Positions 51,203 to 59,927 of a stretch of DNA of 64,000 nt are shown piece after piece. Made by a program: the position numbers and the translations under genes. The stretch comes from Phycisphaera sp. (GTDB lineage: Bacteria; Planctomycetota; Phycisphaerae; Phycisphaerales; Phycisphaeraceae): the NCBI GenBank assembly GCA_016125215.1, contig WGMF01000024.1, positions 1-64,000 of the forward strand, in the 5' to 3' direction. The notes under the pieces were generated by a model that had not been told where the DNA came from, ran no database searches, and saw only the letters and a list, made by a program, of their open reading frames with translations. Within the stretch, counting starts at the first letter, position 1. Every line of letters starts with the position of its first letter.

Positions 51203-51375
51203 GTGAACCGCCAAGACGCCAAGAGCGCCAAGGCCGGAACAAGTTATGAACCTGAGAATTGATCCGGCCTGACTTTCTTGATATCAACTAACGCCACCAC
51301 CCTTGTTCATTATTTGAATCAGTATCGATCTATGACTCTTTCTTAACTTCGCGTCCTCGGCGTCTTGGCGGTTAA
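51203..51375. repeat. intergenic inverted repeat, CCAAG type
   Basis: Left arm 51203-51235 (GTGAACCGCCAAGACGCCAA..) and right arm 51348-51375 (..CTCGGCGTCTTGGCGGTTAAC). It fills the gap between the Rieske stop and the cytochrome b start (ATG 51382), splitting an otherwise tight operon. Confidence 0.85.
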
Positions 51376-51381
51376 CCCCAC

Positions 51382-52161
51382 ATGATCTCATCCGTCTTCG
51401 ATTACATCCGTAACTCACAGGTCTGGAACTCGATCTTCCGTCACGGCATCCCGCGCGACCGGCGCACCCGTGTCATGGCCGTGATGAGCAACGTCTTCCT
51501 CCACCTGCACCCCGTGGCCGTGCGCAAGTCGGGCATCCGACTATCCTTCACCTGGTGCATGGGCGGGCTGACGTTCTTCCTCTTCCTGGCTGAGGCGATC
51601 ACAGGCGTGCTCCTGATGTTCTACTACCGCCCCGTACCCGAGCGGGCGTTCATGGACATCATCGCCCTGCGTTCGCACGTGACGCTCGGCCTCCTGCGTG
51701 AGATCCACCGCTGGGGTGCCCACGCCATGATTATTGCCATCTGGCTCCACATGATGCGCGTCTTCCTCACCGGCTCCTACAAACCGCCACGCGAGTTCAA
51801 CTGGGGCGTCGGCGTCATCCTCCTGGTCATCACCATGCTGCTATCCTTCACCGGCTACCTCCTGCCGTGGGACCAGCTCGCCATCTGGGCCATCACCGTC
51901 GGGTCCAACATGGGCAAGGCCACACCGGGCTTCGGCATGCAGGGACCGCTGACCGACTTCGTCAAGATCGGCGGGATCCCCTTCGTCACACCGAGGTCCG
52001 ACGCAGCGTTCATCCTCCTGGCCGGCACAAGCGTCGGCGAGAACGCGCTCTTGCGCTTCTACGTCCTGCACTGCATCGCGCTGCCCCTGGCCGCCGCGGT
52101 CCTCATCGCCATCCACTTCTGGCGCATCCGAAAAGATGGCGGCATCAGTGGCCCGATGTAA
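51382..52161 (+). CDS. cytochrome b, N-terminal part (cytochrome b6-like)
   Basis: A 259 aa haem-binding membrane subunit. Four hydrophobic helices; haem-ligating His residues in SHVTLGLLREIHRWGAHAMI and LHCIALPLAAAVLIAIHFW; GYLLPWDQLAIWAITVGSNM is the conserved quinol-site stretch. The C-terminal half is on a separate gene 74 bases downstream, as in b6/subunit IV-type complexes. Confidence 0.93.
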   Translation: MISSVFDYIRNSQVWNSIFRHGIPRDRRTRVMAVMSNVFLHLHPVAVRKSGIRLSFTWCMGGLTFFLFLAEAITGVLLMFYYRPVPERAFMDIIALRSHVTLGLLREIHRWGAHAMIIAIWLHMMRVFLTGSYKPPREFNWGVGVILLVITMLLSFTGYLLPWDQLAIWAITVGSNMGKATPGFGMQGPLTDFVKIGGIPFVTPRSDAAFILLAGTSVGENALLRFYVLHCIALPLAAAVLIAIHFWRIRKDGGISGPM

Positions 52162-52198
52162 TCCCAATGTAAACCCAGAACGACCCATCGTGTTCTGA

Positions 52199-52232
52199 GA
52201 TCATCATTCATCAATCATCAATCATCAATCTC
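52199..52232. repeat. ATCATCAATC tandem in the cytochrome b operon
   Basis: AGATCATCATTCATCAATCA followed by further ATCATCAATC units, ending three bases before the start of the next gene. Same unit as in the murQ, sppA and 59231 regions; here no complementary arm is visible. Confidence 0.7.
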
Positions 52233-52235
52233 CCC

Positions 52236-53381
52236 ATGACTTCACTCCTGCTCAACACCCTCGCCATGGCCGGCAAGGCCCCGATGGAGTCGCCCGCATG
52301 GGACGGCTTTAAGAACCTCGTCAACGCCCTGAGCGTGCCCGAAGTCAGCCTGCCACTGATCTTCTTCCTGGTCTTCATCCCGATGTTTGTGTTCTACAAG
52401 TGGTGGACCAAGCCCGCGGTGGCTGCGCTGCTGGGCATCGTCTTCTGCATCTTCTATTTCGGGTCGATGCTCATTGACTACGACTACCTCCTGATCGTCA
52501 CCAAAGCCGACAACGTGCCGATCACCATCATGCTCGTGGGCGTGGGCGTGACACTCTGGGTCGCCTTCCGCCGGGCCGCCATCAACGACACCGCCCTCGC
52601 GCAGGGCAAACCGCTGCCCGTGGAAGGCAAGGACGACAAAGTCCTCGTCTGGCCCGACCTGGTCTACACCGAAATGCTCTGCCTCATCCTCGGGTCGATC
52701 ATCCTTGTCGTCTGGTCGATCCTGCTCCGCGCACCGCTCGAATCGCCCGCCAACCCGCTCGGCCCGCCCAACCCATCCAAGGCCCCGTGGTACTTCCTCG
52801 GACTCCAGGAGATGCTCGTCTACTTCGACCCCTGGATGGCAGGCGTCATCCTCCCCGGTATGATCGTCTCCGGGCTGATCGGCATGCCTTACTTCGACAC
52901 CAACCCCAAGGGCAACGGGTACTACACCATCAAGGAACGCCCTTTTGCCATCTTCACCTGGCTCCTGGGCTTCATCATCCTCTGGGTCGTGCTCATCATC
53001 TTCGGCACCTTCCTGCGCGGGCCCAACTGGAACTTCTTCGGACCATACCAATACTGGGACTCGCACCTCTCCGTCCCGCTGACCAACATCAACCTCAGCG
53101 ACTACGTCTGGGTCTTCGGTCTCAAACAACCCCTGCCCGACAACCCGTTCGTGCGTGAGATGCCCGGCATCATCTTCGTCATCTTCTGGGTCTGCGTCCT
53201 CCCCGTCATCCTTGCCAAAACCATCATGCGGAAGATGTACAACCAGATGGGTATGCTCCGCTTTGCCTACATGGCGCTGCACCTGGTCATCATGGGCATG
53301 ATGCCCCTCAAGATGGTCCTCCGCTGGGTATTCACCCTCAAATACTTCATCTACCTCCCCGAATTCAACCTCAACCTCTAA
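52236..53381 (+). CDS. cytochrome b C-terminal subunit (subunit IV-like, extended)
   Basis: A 381 aa membrane protein, much longer than PetD (about 160). Extra N-terminal helices (about 36-105: SLPLIFFLVFIPMFVFYKWW and more) precede the conserved quinone-site part PDLVYTEMLCLIL, then SPANPLGPPNPSKAPWYFLG (the PEWY-like position reads Ala-Pro-Trp-Tyr) and more helices to the end. It likely pairs with the 51382 gene. No cytochrome c1 or f gene is present downstream; the operon seems to stop here. Confidence 0.88.
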   Translation: MTSLLLNTLAMAGKAPMESPAWDGFKNLVNALSVPEVSLPLIFFLVFIPMFVFYKWWTKPAVAALLGIVFCIFYFGSMLIDYDYLLIVTKADNVPITIMLVGVGVTLWVAFRRAAINDTALAQGKPLPVEGKDDKVLVWPDLVYTEMLCLILGSIILVVWSILLRAPLESPANPLGPPNPSKAPWYFLGLQEMLVYFDPWMAGVILPGMIVSGLIGMPYFDTNPKGNGYYTIKERPFAIFTWLLGFIILWVVLIIFGTFLRGPNWNFFGPYQYWDSHLSVPLTNINLSDYVWVFGLKQPLPDNPFVREMPGIIFVIFWVCVLPVILAKTIMRKMYNQMGMLRFAYMALHLVIMGMMPLKMVLRWVFTLKYFIYLPEFNLNL

Positions 53382-53444
53382 TCCCCCCGGAAGTTCGTCT
53401 TTAAGACCTTGCACGTGGGGGTGACGGCAGCGCAGACCCGCACC

Positions 53445-54419
53445 ATGCCCAAGACCGCGCTCATCACCGGCATCACCGGGCAGGACGGCTCGTACCTAGC
53501 CGAACACCTGCTTGCACAAGGCTACGAGGTCCACGGCATCGTCCGACGGGTCGCACTCGAAGACCCCAGCCACCGCCTCGTCCGCATCGCCCCCTTCATC
53601 GACCGCATCCACCTTCACTCCGCGACGCTCGAAAACTACCCGAGCCTCTGCGAAGCCATGCGCGTTGTCAAACCCGACGAGGTCTACCATCTCGCCGCGC
53701 AGAGCTTCGTGGCCGAGTCTTTCGACGACTCCTTCTCCACGCTCAGCACCAACATCAACGGCACGCACTTCATCCTCTCGGCCCTCAAGGCCTACGCCCC
53801 CGAGGCGCGCATGTATTTTGCCGGCACCAGCGAGATGTTCGGCAAGGTCGTCGAATCGCCCCAGCGCGAGACCACGCCCTTCCGCCCACGCTCACCCTAC
53901 GGCATCTCCAAACTCGCGGGCTACGAACTCGTCCGCAACTACCGCGAGGCCTACGGCCTGTTTGCCTGCTCGGGGATCCTCTTCAACCACGAGTCCCCCC
54001 GGCGTGGATACGAGTTCGTTACACGCAAGGTCACGAGCCACGCCGCGAAGATCAAACTCGGTAAAGCCGACAGACTCGAACTGGGCAACCTCGACGCCCT
54101 GCGCGACTGGGGCCACGCCAAAGACTACGTCGTCGCCATGCACCTCATGCTCCTGCAGGACCAGCCGGACGATTACGTCATTGCCACCGGCAAACCCCAC
54201 AGCGTGCGAGACATGGTGAAGCTCGCGTTCGACCGTGTCGGCCTTGACTGGGAAAAGTATGTCGTCATCAACCCACGCTTCGTCAGGCCGGCCGAGGTCG
54301 ACGTGCTCAAGGGCGACCCGAGCAAAGCCAAGGCCCAGCTCGGATGGACCGCCACCACCACGTTCGAGCAACTGGTCCACGAAATGGTCGACTCCGACCT
54401 CGCAGCCTTGTCACGATGA
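53445..54419 (+). CDS. GDP-mannose 4,6-dehydratase-like SDR enzyme
   Basis: Extended short-chain dehydrogenase of 324 aa that acts on a nucleotide sugar. NAD(P) motif ALITGITGQDGSYLAEHLL, GTSEMFGKV and the catalytic Tyr-x3-Lys in RPRSPYGISKLAGYELV are those of Gmd (GDP-mannose to GDP-4-keto-6-deoxymannose), as are VRRVALEDPSHRL and FNHESPRRG. Start ATG 53445; the open frame back to 53409 has no ribosome site. It is co-directional with the cytochrome genes but functionally belongs with surface-sugar synthesis. Confidence 0.92.
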   Translation: MPKTALITGITGQDGSYLAEHLLAQGYEVHGIVRRVALEDPSHRLVRIAPFIDRIHLHSATLENYPSLCEAMRVVKPDEVYHLAAQSFVAESFDDSFSTLSTNINGTHFILSALKAYAPEARMYFAGTSEMFGKVVESPQRETTPFRPRSPYGISKLAGYELVRNYREAYGLFACSGILFNHESPRRGYEFVTRKVTSHAAKIKLGKADRLELGNLDALRDWGHAKDYVVAMHLMLLQDQPDDYVIATGKPHSVRDMVKLAFDRVGLDWEKYVVINPRFVRPAEVDVLKGDPSKAKAQLGWTATTTFEQLVHEMVDSDLAALSR

Positions 54420-54454
54420 TGTGAAGCTGTTTGCCGACGTGTGCCACGCGGCGG

Positions 54455-55561
54455 TCACCGCATCCACACCCGCAGGTCCGAGCTGTTGATGAATGTCACA
54501 CTGGATCGTTCGGACCCCGGCACCGGTGTCGGGTCAGCGGGATCGATCACGACCAGATCGACCCGCAGCCACTTGTGACCGTCAAGGGCCGACTTGATCA
54601 CATCCTGCGTCGCACTGTCCACCGCGCCATTTGTCACCACAATCACCTGGTCCGGCTGGGCATTCGCGGCTTCGCTGATCGCTTTGCCAAGGTCGGCTTC
54701 CCCCTTGGTTTTGGCGTTCTCGGCCGTCTCGGCCATCGTCAAACGATTTTTCTCATTGATGTCCTGTAAACCGCTGGTCGGAACCCGCGTGATGCCGTCG
54801 CCATTGCACAAGACCACCTGCGCCCTCGTGCCGGGGTAGACGTGTTCGAGCCCTTTGTTCAGCGCGGTCTTGTAGGCTTTGAGGTAGCCCGATGAACCCG
54901 ACCCGGTGTCGAGCACGATCACCACGCTGTCCTTGAGCAGCACCCCGAAGCAGTTGCCCGCCTGGATGTCGAACGGGCTGGGTTTGGTGTTTTGAGTGCC
55001 CGATGGCCCGCTCTCCATCATCACGATCACCGCGACCGCGCCGCCTACCATCAGAAGCATGGCCACGATAAACGCCGCGATGACGCCAGCCTTGATTGCG
55101 GCGCGCTTGACCTTCCTCGCCGTCGGGATGCCCTTGCGTGTGCTGACGGTAATGACGCGACCGGACTCGGTGGTGAAGTATTCGACACCTTTCTGGGGCG
55201 GGGGCAGCACGGGCTTCTTCGCGACTGGGGTCGGCACGGTCGGCTCGGCAGGCCTGCTCGTCCCACCCGGGGGTCTCTGCGCACTGGGCGCGTTCGGCCG
55301 CGGCGACTCGGGCCGACCGGTTGCCGTTGTTTGTATCGGTGCGCCGGTTTGGGCCTGCGGGCTGAGCGATGGGTTTGCGGGGGATGGGCTTCCGGGGGCG
55401 TCGGGGCGTGAGACACGCTCGACTTTCTCGGTGCGCGGGTCGTTGGGCACGGTCATGAGTGTGCCGCAGCTCGAACACCGACAGACCCCTCCGGCAAAGC
55501 CGATGTCGATCTCGAGGTTGTCGGTGCAACTCGGGCACTGCAGCGTAAGCGTGTCAGACAT
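54455..55561 (-). CDS. zinc-ribbon, membrane-anchored protein with VWA-like C-terminal domain
   Basis: A 368 aa protein with four parts. Residues 1-37 are a zinc ribbon (Cys9, Cys12, Cys29, Cys32; CPSCTDNLEID.. then CRCSSCG). About 40-160 are disordered, rich in Pro/Ser/Thr/Arg. About 163-188 form a membrane helix (AGVIAAFIVAMLLMVGGAVAVIV). About 200-368 form a von Willebrand A-like domain (VVIVLDTGSGSSGYLKAYKT, later QVIVVTNGAVDS, VDLVVIDPAD), where Asp-x-Ser-x-Ser would be the metal site; here it reads Asp-Thr-Gly-Ser-Gly. The ribbon-TM-VWA layout is common in planctomycetes; function unknown. Confidence 0.82.
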   Translation of the reverse strand: MSDTLTLQCPSCTDNLEIDIGFAGGVCRCSSCGTLMTVPNDPRTEKVERVSRPDAPGSPSPANPSLSPQAQTGAPIQTTATGRPESPRPNAPSAQRPPGGTSRPAEPTVPTPVAKKPVLPPPQKGVEYFTTESGRVITVSTRKGIPTARKVKRAAIKAGVIAAFIVAMLLMVGGAVAVIVMMESGPSGTQNTKPSPFDIQAGNCFGVLLKDSVVIVLDTGSGSSGYLKAYKTALNKGLEHVYPGTRAQVVLCNGDGITRVPTSGLQDINEKNRLTMAETAENAKTKGEADLGKAISEAANAQPDQVIVVTNGAVDSATQDVIKSALDGHKWLRVDLVVIDPADPTPVPGSERSSVTFINSSDLRVWMR

Positions 55562-55617
55562 ATCGGTGTTCCGGTGGAGGGTTCCTAATCATCTGTATGG
55601 GTAACGGCCCGTGCGAT

Positions 55618-56631
55618 CTAAGGCTGGCCGGGCTGCCAAAGATAATAAAACGTCGCCCCGGGTGTCGGCAGGTCGAGGTCCACCCGCACCTGTGCCCCGT
55701 GGTCGGGCTGCATCGGCGAGGCCGCGTAAGGGGAGTTCACAAATTTCGTCGGGCGGTGATACAACGTCAGGTTGGCGTGATCGATCCCAGCCAGCTTCTT
55801 GGCTGTTGTCCAGGCGTCGTAAACATCGCCCAGTTGATCGACGATCCCCAGCGACAGCGCCTCGTCCCCCGTGAAGACCCGGCCATCGGTGATGTAAGCC
55901 AGCTTGTCCGTCGCAAGATTGGGCCGGTTCTCCGTCACAATGGCCTTGAAACGTCCGTAAAAATTATCCACGATCGACTGCAACACCTGCCGCTGGCTCT
56001 CCGTCATCACCGTCAGGGGCGAACCCGTCTCCTTGTTTGGCCCGGAGACAATCGCCTCCGCCTTCACCCCCCAACGCTCGAGCGCCGGTTTGATACTCAC
56101 CGTCTGCACGATGACGCCGATCGACCCCGTCACGGAAGTGGGATACGCCACGATCCTGTCCGCGGCACAAGCCAGGTAATACCCTCCACTGGCCGTCACG
56201 TCCATGCACAGCGCCACCACGGGCTTGTGCGTCTGCTGCTTGAATCGCATCACTTCACGGTACATCGCATCGCTCGCGGTCACGGTCCCGCCGGGCGTGT
56301 TGAGCCGAAGGATCACCGATTTGATATGGACATCTTTTGCGGCGAGTTCAAGTTTCTCGTGTAGCGTCCCGACCGGGTTCTCGCCGCTGCCGAGCAACCC
56401 GGATTCGCTGGAGTTGTAAATCATCCCCGACACGTCGATGATCGCCACCTCGTCCGAAGTCCACCCCGTGTCGTGTGAAACGACTTTCTTTTCCAACACA
56501 TTGTGCAACGGGTCGCCACCGATGGTGAAGGTGATCGGCGAACAGGCGGCGGCGAAGGCGAGGAAGAACGATAGCAGAAAACCATTGATGATTGATGATT
56601 GATGATTGATGATGTCAGAGGTTTTTCGCAT
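55618..56631 (-). CDS. sppA: signal-peptide-peptidase A-like (S49) lipoprotein protease
   Basis: A 337 aa protein of the SppA/SohB group. The lipoprotein signal ends ..FFLAFAAAC with Cys30. The S49 core has ILRLNTPGGTVTAS, the nucleophile Ser148 in DVTASGGYYLAC, and the general-base Lys200 in PNKETGSPLT, followed by a typical VFTGDEALSLGIVD. Residues 6-18 of the signal peptide (DIINHQSSIING) are translated from an ATGATTGATGATTG repeat. ATG 56631 has AGG upstream. Confidence 0.9.
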   Translation of the reverse strand: MRKTSDIINHQSSIINGFLLSFFLAFAAACSPITFTIGGDPLHNVLEKKVVSHDTGWTSDEVAIIDVSGMIYNSSESGLLGSGENPVGTLHEKLELAAKDVHIKSVILRLNTPGGTVTASDAMYREVMRFKQQTHKPVVALCMDVTASGGYYLACAADRIVAYPTSVTGSIGVIVQTVSIKPALERWGVKAEAIVSGPNKETGSPLTVMTESQRQVLQSIVDNFYGRFKAIVTENRPNLATDKLAYITDGRVFTGDEALSLGIVDQLGDVYDAWTTAKKLAGIDHANLTLYHRPTKFVNSPYAASPMQPDHGAQVRVDLDLPTPGATFYYLWQPGQP

Positions 56632-56671
56632 GGTGATGACCTGCTTGGCAATCTTGGCGGGCTTGGCGTGA
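56583..56671. repeat. ATCATCAA tandem inside sppA plus a single CCAAG arm
   Basis: 56583-56612 is four units of GATGATT on the plus strand, within the sppA signal-peptide codons. 56643-56671 (CTTGGCAATCTTGGCGGGC..) is one arm of the CCAAG type with no partner before lon; its only complement nearby is the left inner arm at 59191 on the far side of lon. Confidence 0.7.
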
Positions 56672-56695
56672 ATGAATCTATGGCTTGTGTGCTTC

Positions 56696-59131
56696 TTACC
56701 GTCTTAAACCTAATGCTTGATGCAACACCTCGTCGACGGTTTCGACCAACACGAACTTGAGTTTCTTGCGTACGACTGGATCGATCTCTTCGAGGTCGCT
56801 TTCGTTTTTCTTCGGGAGCAGGACGGTCTGGATGCCCGCGCGTTGGGCGGCGAGGGTTTTTTCTTTGACGCCGCCGATGGGGAGCACGAGGCCGCGCAGG
56901 GTGACTTCACCGGTCATGGCCAGGTGTTTTTTCACGGGTTTACCCAAGAGCAGCGAGGCAATCGCGGTGTACATGGCGATGCCCGCGGAGGGACCGTCTT
57001 TGGGCACGGCACCGGCGGGGACGTGGATGTGGATGTCGAGGTCGTTGAGTTTGGTCTCGTCGTATTTGATCGAGACCGCGCGGGATTTGAAGAGACTCAT
57101 GGCGGCGGTGGCGGACTCTTTCATCACGTCGCCGATCTGCCCGGTGAGCGTGACCTTGCCTTTGCCGGGGTAACTCGTGGCTTCGATGAAGAGAATCTCA
57201 CCGCCGACGGGCGTGTAGGCCAGGCCCGTCACGACCCCCGGAAGTTGTGCCCTCGATTCGATTTCGCGCGTGTATTTTTCGGGGCCGAGCAGCCGGCGGA
57301 CGGTGGCAGGATCGACGTTCCATTTTTTGTTGTTGCGTTTGTGCGTAGCGACCTCGGCGGCAATGCCACGACAGACCGAACCGACCTGGCGTTCGAGTTC
57401 GCGTACGCCGGCTTCGCGGGTGTAGTCGTTGATGGTCTTGTGGATGGCGGGCAAGGCCCACTTGACGTGCGATTTCTTCAGGCCGTTCTCTTTGAGCTGG
57501 CGGGGGACGAGGTACCGCCGGGCGATCTGGGCCTTGTCGTGGTCGGTATAACCGGGGATCGTGATGACCTCCATGCGGTCCTGCAGCGCGGGGGGGACGT
57601 TGCCGATGTAGTTGGCGGTGGCGATGAAGAGGACCTGCGAGAGATCGAAGGGCACGTCGAGGTAGCGGTCGACGAAGGCGTTGTTCTGGCGCGGGTCGAG
57701 CACTTCGAGCAGCGCGCTGGAGGGGTCACCCCGGAAGTCGGTACCAAGTTTGTCGACTTCATCAAGCATCATCACAGGATTGTTCGTCCCGGCCCGACGG
57801 ATTTCCTGGATGATGCGGCCGGGCATGGCGCCGATGTAGGTGCGCCGGTGGCCTCGCACTTCGGCTTCGTCACGGATGCCGCCGAGGCTCATGCGTGCGA
57901 ACTGTCTGCCCAGGGCGTCGGCGACACTCTGGCCCAGCGAGGTTTTACCCACGCCGGGCGGTCCGACGAGGCACAGGATCGGCCCGCGCCCCTCGGGGTT
58001 GAGCTTGCGCACCGCGAGGTATTCGATGAGCCTGCGTTTGACTTTGTCGAGGTCGAAGTGGTCGCGGTCGAGGATCTTGCGTGCGCGTTCGAGGTCGAGG
58101 TTGTCATCGCTGCGTTTGTTCCATGGCAGATCAGCCAGCAGTTCGAGGTAGGTGAGGATCAGCGAGTATTCGGGGCTGGCGGGGGGGATGGAGGCGAGGC
58201 GTTTGAGTTCACGCTGGGCCTCGGTCATGACTTTTTCAGGCGGGTTGGCTTTCTCGAGGCGTTCACGGAGTTGTTCGACAGCCTGGTCGCCGGGGTCTTC
58301 GCTTTCGCCCAGTTCCTTCTGGATCGCCTTGAGTTGTTCGCGCAGGTAGTAGCGGCGCTGCGAGTCGCTGATGGTCGCCTGCACGTCGCTCTGGATTTTC
58401 TGTTGGAGCTTGGCAATCTCGAGTTGCGTCGAGACGTGCTGGTGGACGCGGCGCAACCGTTTGGCCACGTCGAGTTCTTCGAGCAGGTCTTGTTTCTGTT
58501 GCACGTCGAGGTTGAGGTTCGAAGTGAGGAAGTCCGAGAGGGCGCTGGGCCCCTCGATGTTCATGAGGATCGTCACCGCCTGCTCGGGGGCGTTGGGGGA
58601 GAGTTCGATGAGTTGCCTGGCCTGATCGCGGACCTGGGCCTCGGCCGCCTCGAAGCGTTTGCCACCGCCGGGAATCTCATCGAGCGTCTGGAGTTCGATC
58701 CGGGGGTAGGGCTTGAGTTGGAGAAACTTCTTCACACGGATACGGCGCAGGCAGTGGACGATGATCGAGACGGTCTCGTCGGGTTGACGCACGAGCTTGA
58801 GCACCACAGCGGCGCAGCCAATGGTGTAGAGGTCGTCAGCCCCGGGTTCTTCGATGTCTTCGTCGCGCTGGGTGAGCAGCGCGATCATCTTGGATTGCGG
58901 GAGCGATTCGTCGAGCATCCGCCTGCTGTTTGGCCGACCGACGCCCAGGGGCATGACGGTGCCGGGGAAGGCGACCGTGCCGCGCAACGGCAGCACGGGC
59001 AGCACCGGGGGGATGTTCGGCTTACCCGGCATGAGTTCTTCGCCCGTGGGTTGCAAGTCACCGGGGGCGACAACGACTTCGCCGTTGGGCTCGGGGGTTT
59101 GATTCTGGGGTGATTTCTTTTCTTCAGGCAT
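56696..59131 (-). CDS. lon: ATP-dependent protease Lon (La)
   Basis: An 811 aa AAA+ serine protease that degrades damaged and regulatory proteins. The N-terminal substrate domain begins [18 protein letters not shown] after a disordered 40-residue head. Walker [19 protein letters not shown] (about residue 395), [10 protein letters not shown] and the sensor arginines follow. The C-terminal protease has the Ser in [14 protein letters not shown] (about 715) and Lys in [13 protein letters not shown]. Length and order are standard for LonA. CCCCCGGAAG lies at 57235-57244. A single-arm repeat lies between it and sppA. Confidence 0.97.
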   Translation of the reverse strand: MPEEKKSPQNQTPEPNGEVVVAPGDLQPTGEELMPGKPNIPPVLPVLPLRGTVAFPGTVMPLGVGRPNSRRMLDESLPQSKMIALLTQRDEDIEEPGADDLYTIGCAAVVLKLVRQPDETVSIIVHCLRRIRVKKFLQLKPYPRIELQTLDEIPGGGKRFEAAEAQVRDQARQLIELSPNAPEQAVTILMNIEGPSALSDFLTSNLNLDVQQKQDLLEELDVAKRLRRVHQHVSTQLEIAKLQQKIQSDVQATISDSQRRYYLREQLKAIQKELGESEDPGDQAVEQLRERLEKANPPEKVMTEAQRELKRLASIPPASPEYSLILTYLELLADLPWNKRSDDNLDLERARKILDRDHFDLDKVKRRLIEYLAVRKLNPEGRGPILCLVGPPGVGKTSLGQSVADALGRQFARMSLGGIRDEAEVRGHRRTYIGAMPGRIIQEIRRAGTNNPVMMLDEVDKLGTDFRGDPSSALLEVLDPRQNNAFVDRYLDVPFDLSQVLFIATANYIGNVPPALQDRMEVITIPGYTDHDKAQIARRYLVPRQLKENGLKKSHVKWALPAIHKTINDYTREAGVRELERQVGSVCRGIAAEVATHKRNNKKWNVDPATVRRLLGPEKYTREIESRAQLPGVVTGLAYTPVGGEILFIEATSYPGKGKVTLTGQIGDVMKESATAAMSLFKSRAVSIKYDETKLNDLDIHIHVPAGAVPKDGPSAGIAMYTAIASLLLGKPVKKHLAMTGEVTLRGLVLPIGGVKEKTLAAQRAGIQTVLLPKKNESDLEEIDPVVRKKLKFVLVETVDEVLHQALGLRR

Positions 59132-59167
59132 CAGGGGCTTTCATGGTGTCTGACTGGGGAAGGGGAT

Positions 59168-59386
59168 GTCTCGCGAAGAACGCGAAGGGGTTCACGCCAA
59201 GCCCGCCAAGGGGGGAGGGGGTCAATCCATAGATGATTGATGATTGATTATTGATGATCTCAAACATGGGTCTACGGAGGATTTCCTATTGCTTACTCTC
59301 TTGTTTTCAATCTTGGCGTCCTTGGCGGGCTTGGCGAGAAACTTTTTGCTCTCTCTTCTTCGCGTCCTTCGCGAGCTTCGCGAGAC
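59168..59386. repeat. nested intergenic inverted repeat (CGAAG outer, CCAAG inner) with ATCATCAA core
   Basis: Outer arms 59168-59188 (GTCTCGCGAAGAACGCGAAGG) and 59358-59386 (CTTCGCGTCCTTCGCGAGC..). Inner arms 59191-59211 (TTCACGCCAAGCCCGCCAAG) and 59312-59338 (CTTGGCGTCCTTGGCGGGC..). The loop contains GATGATTGATGATTGATTAT (59231-59261). It occupies the gap between lon and hsp20, both leftward. Confidence 0.88.
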
Positions 59387-59399
59387 ATCGGATTCATTT

Positions 59400-59819
59400 T
59401 TATCCTTCGGGTCGCAGGGGCAGGCGGACCCATAAGAGACCATGGACGTATTCACTGGCGACTCGTGTGAGGTCTACGCGGTCGGGCAGGGGGATCGTGC
59501 GACAAAACGGGCCGTGGTTGATTTCCATGTTGACGATGCGCATGGGTTGGTCGGGCTGGTGGGAGGGTTCGGGCGGTTGACGGACGCCGCGGACCATGAG
59601 TTGGCCGGGCTTGACGTGGACTTCGAGCTTGGTGCGGTCGACGCCGGCAAGGTCGACGCAGATTTCGATCCGCGTGGGCAAGGTGTAGACGTTGATCGAA
59701 GGGGTCCACGCCTCGGCGGGGCAGAAGTCGGAGTAGTGCCACTGCCAGAGTTGGTTGAGCACGTGCCCGAGCTGGTGCGAGTGCTGATCGAAGTCTTCGG
59801 ATCGTGCGGTTTTGAGCAT
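59400..59819 (-). CDS. Hsp20 family small heat-shock protein
   Basis: A 139 aa chaperone with an alpha-crystallin domain: SINVYTLPTRIEICVDLAGV at its start, KLEVHVKPGQLMVRGVRQ, and the closing GLLWVRLPL (Ile-x-Ile/Val-type tail motif weakly kept). The N-terminal arm has a His/Gln/Trp-rich stretch. It prevents aggregation of unfolding proteins in the cytoplasm and is upstream of lon on the same strand, a plausible stress pair, although a repeat element separates them. Confidence 0.88.
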   Translation of the reverse strand: MLKTARSEDFDQHSHQLGHVLNQLWQWHYSDFCPAEAWTPSINVYTLPTRIEICVDLAGVDRTKLEVHVKPGQLMVRGVRQPPEPSHQPDQPMRIVNMEINHGPFCRTIPLPDRVDLTRVASEYVHGLLWVRLPLRPEG

Positions 59820-59927
59820 GGCTAAGCTCCATGTCGAAACAGTGGGATAGGCGTCCCGGTTGCTTAAAGAATCATAACGCGGCGGCGCGTGGAGTGAAGC
59901 GTTGTGAGCGGGAGTGGGGGATAACGA

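Noticed and set aside
52199-52232. CRISPR array (regular short repeats ATCATCAATC)
   Set aside because: Units are about 7-10 bp and contiguous, without unique 25-40 bp spacers; no cas gene nearby. The same applies to the CAGAG and CCAAG arms.
56717-59113. 798-codon open frame on the plus strand opposite lon
   Set aside because: It mirrors lon codon by codon, has no family motif and reflects third-position GC bias; lon is certain.
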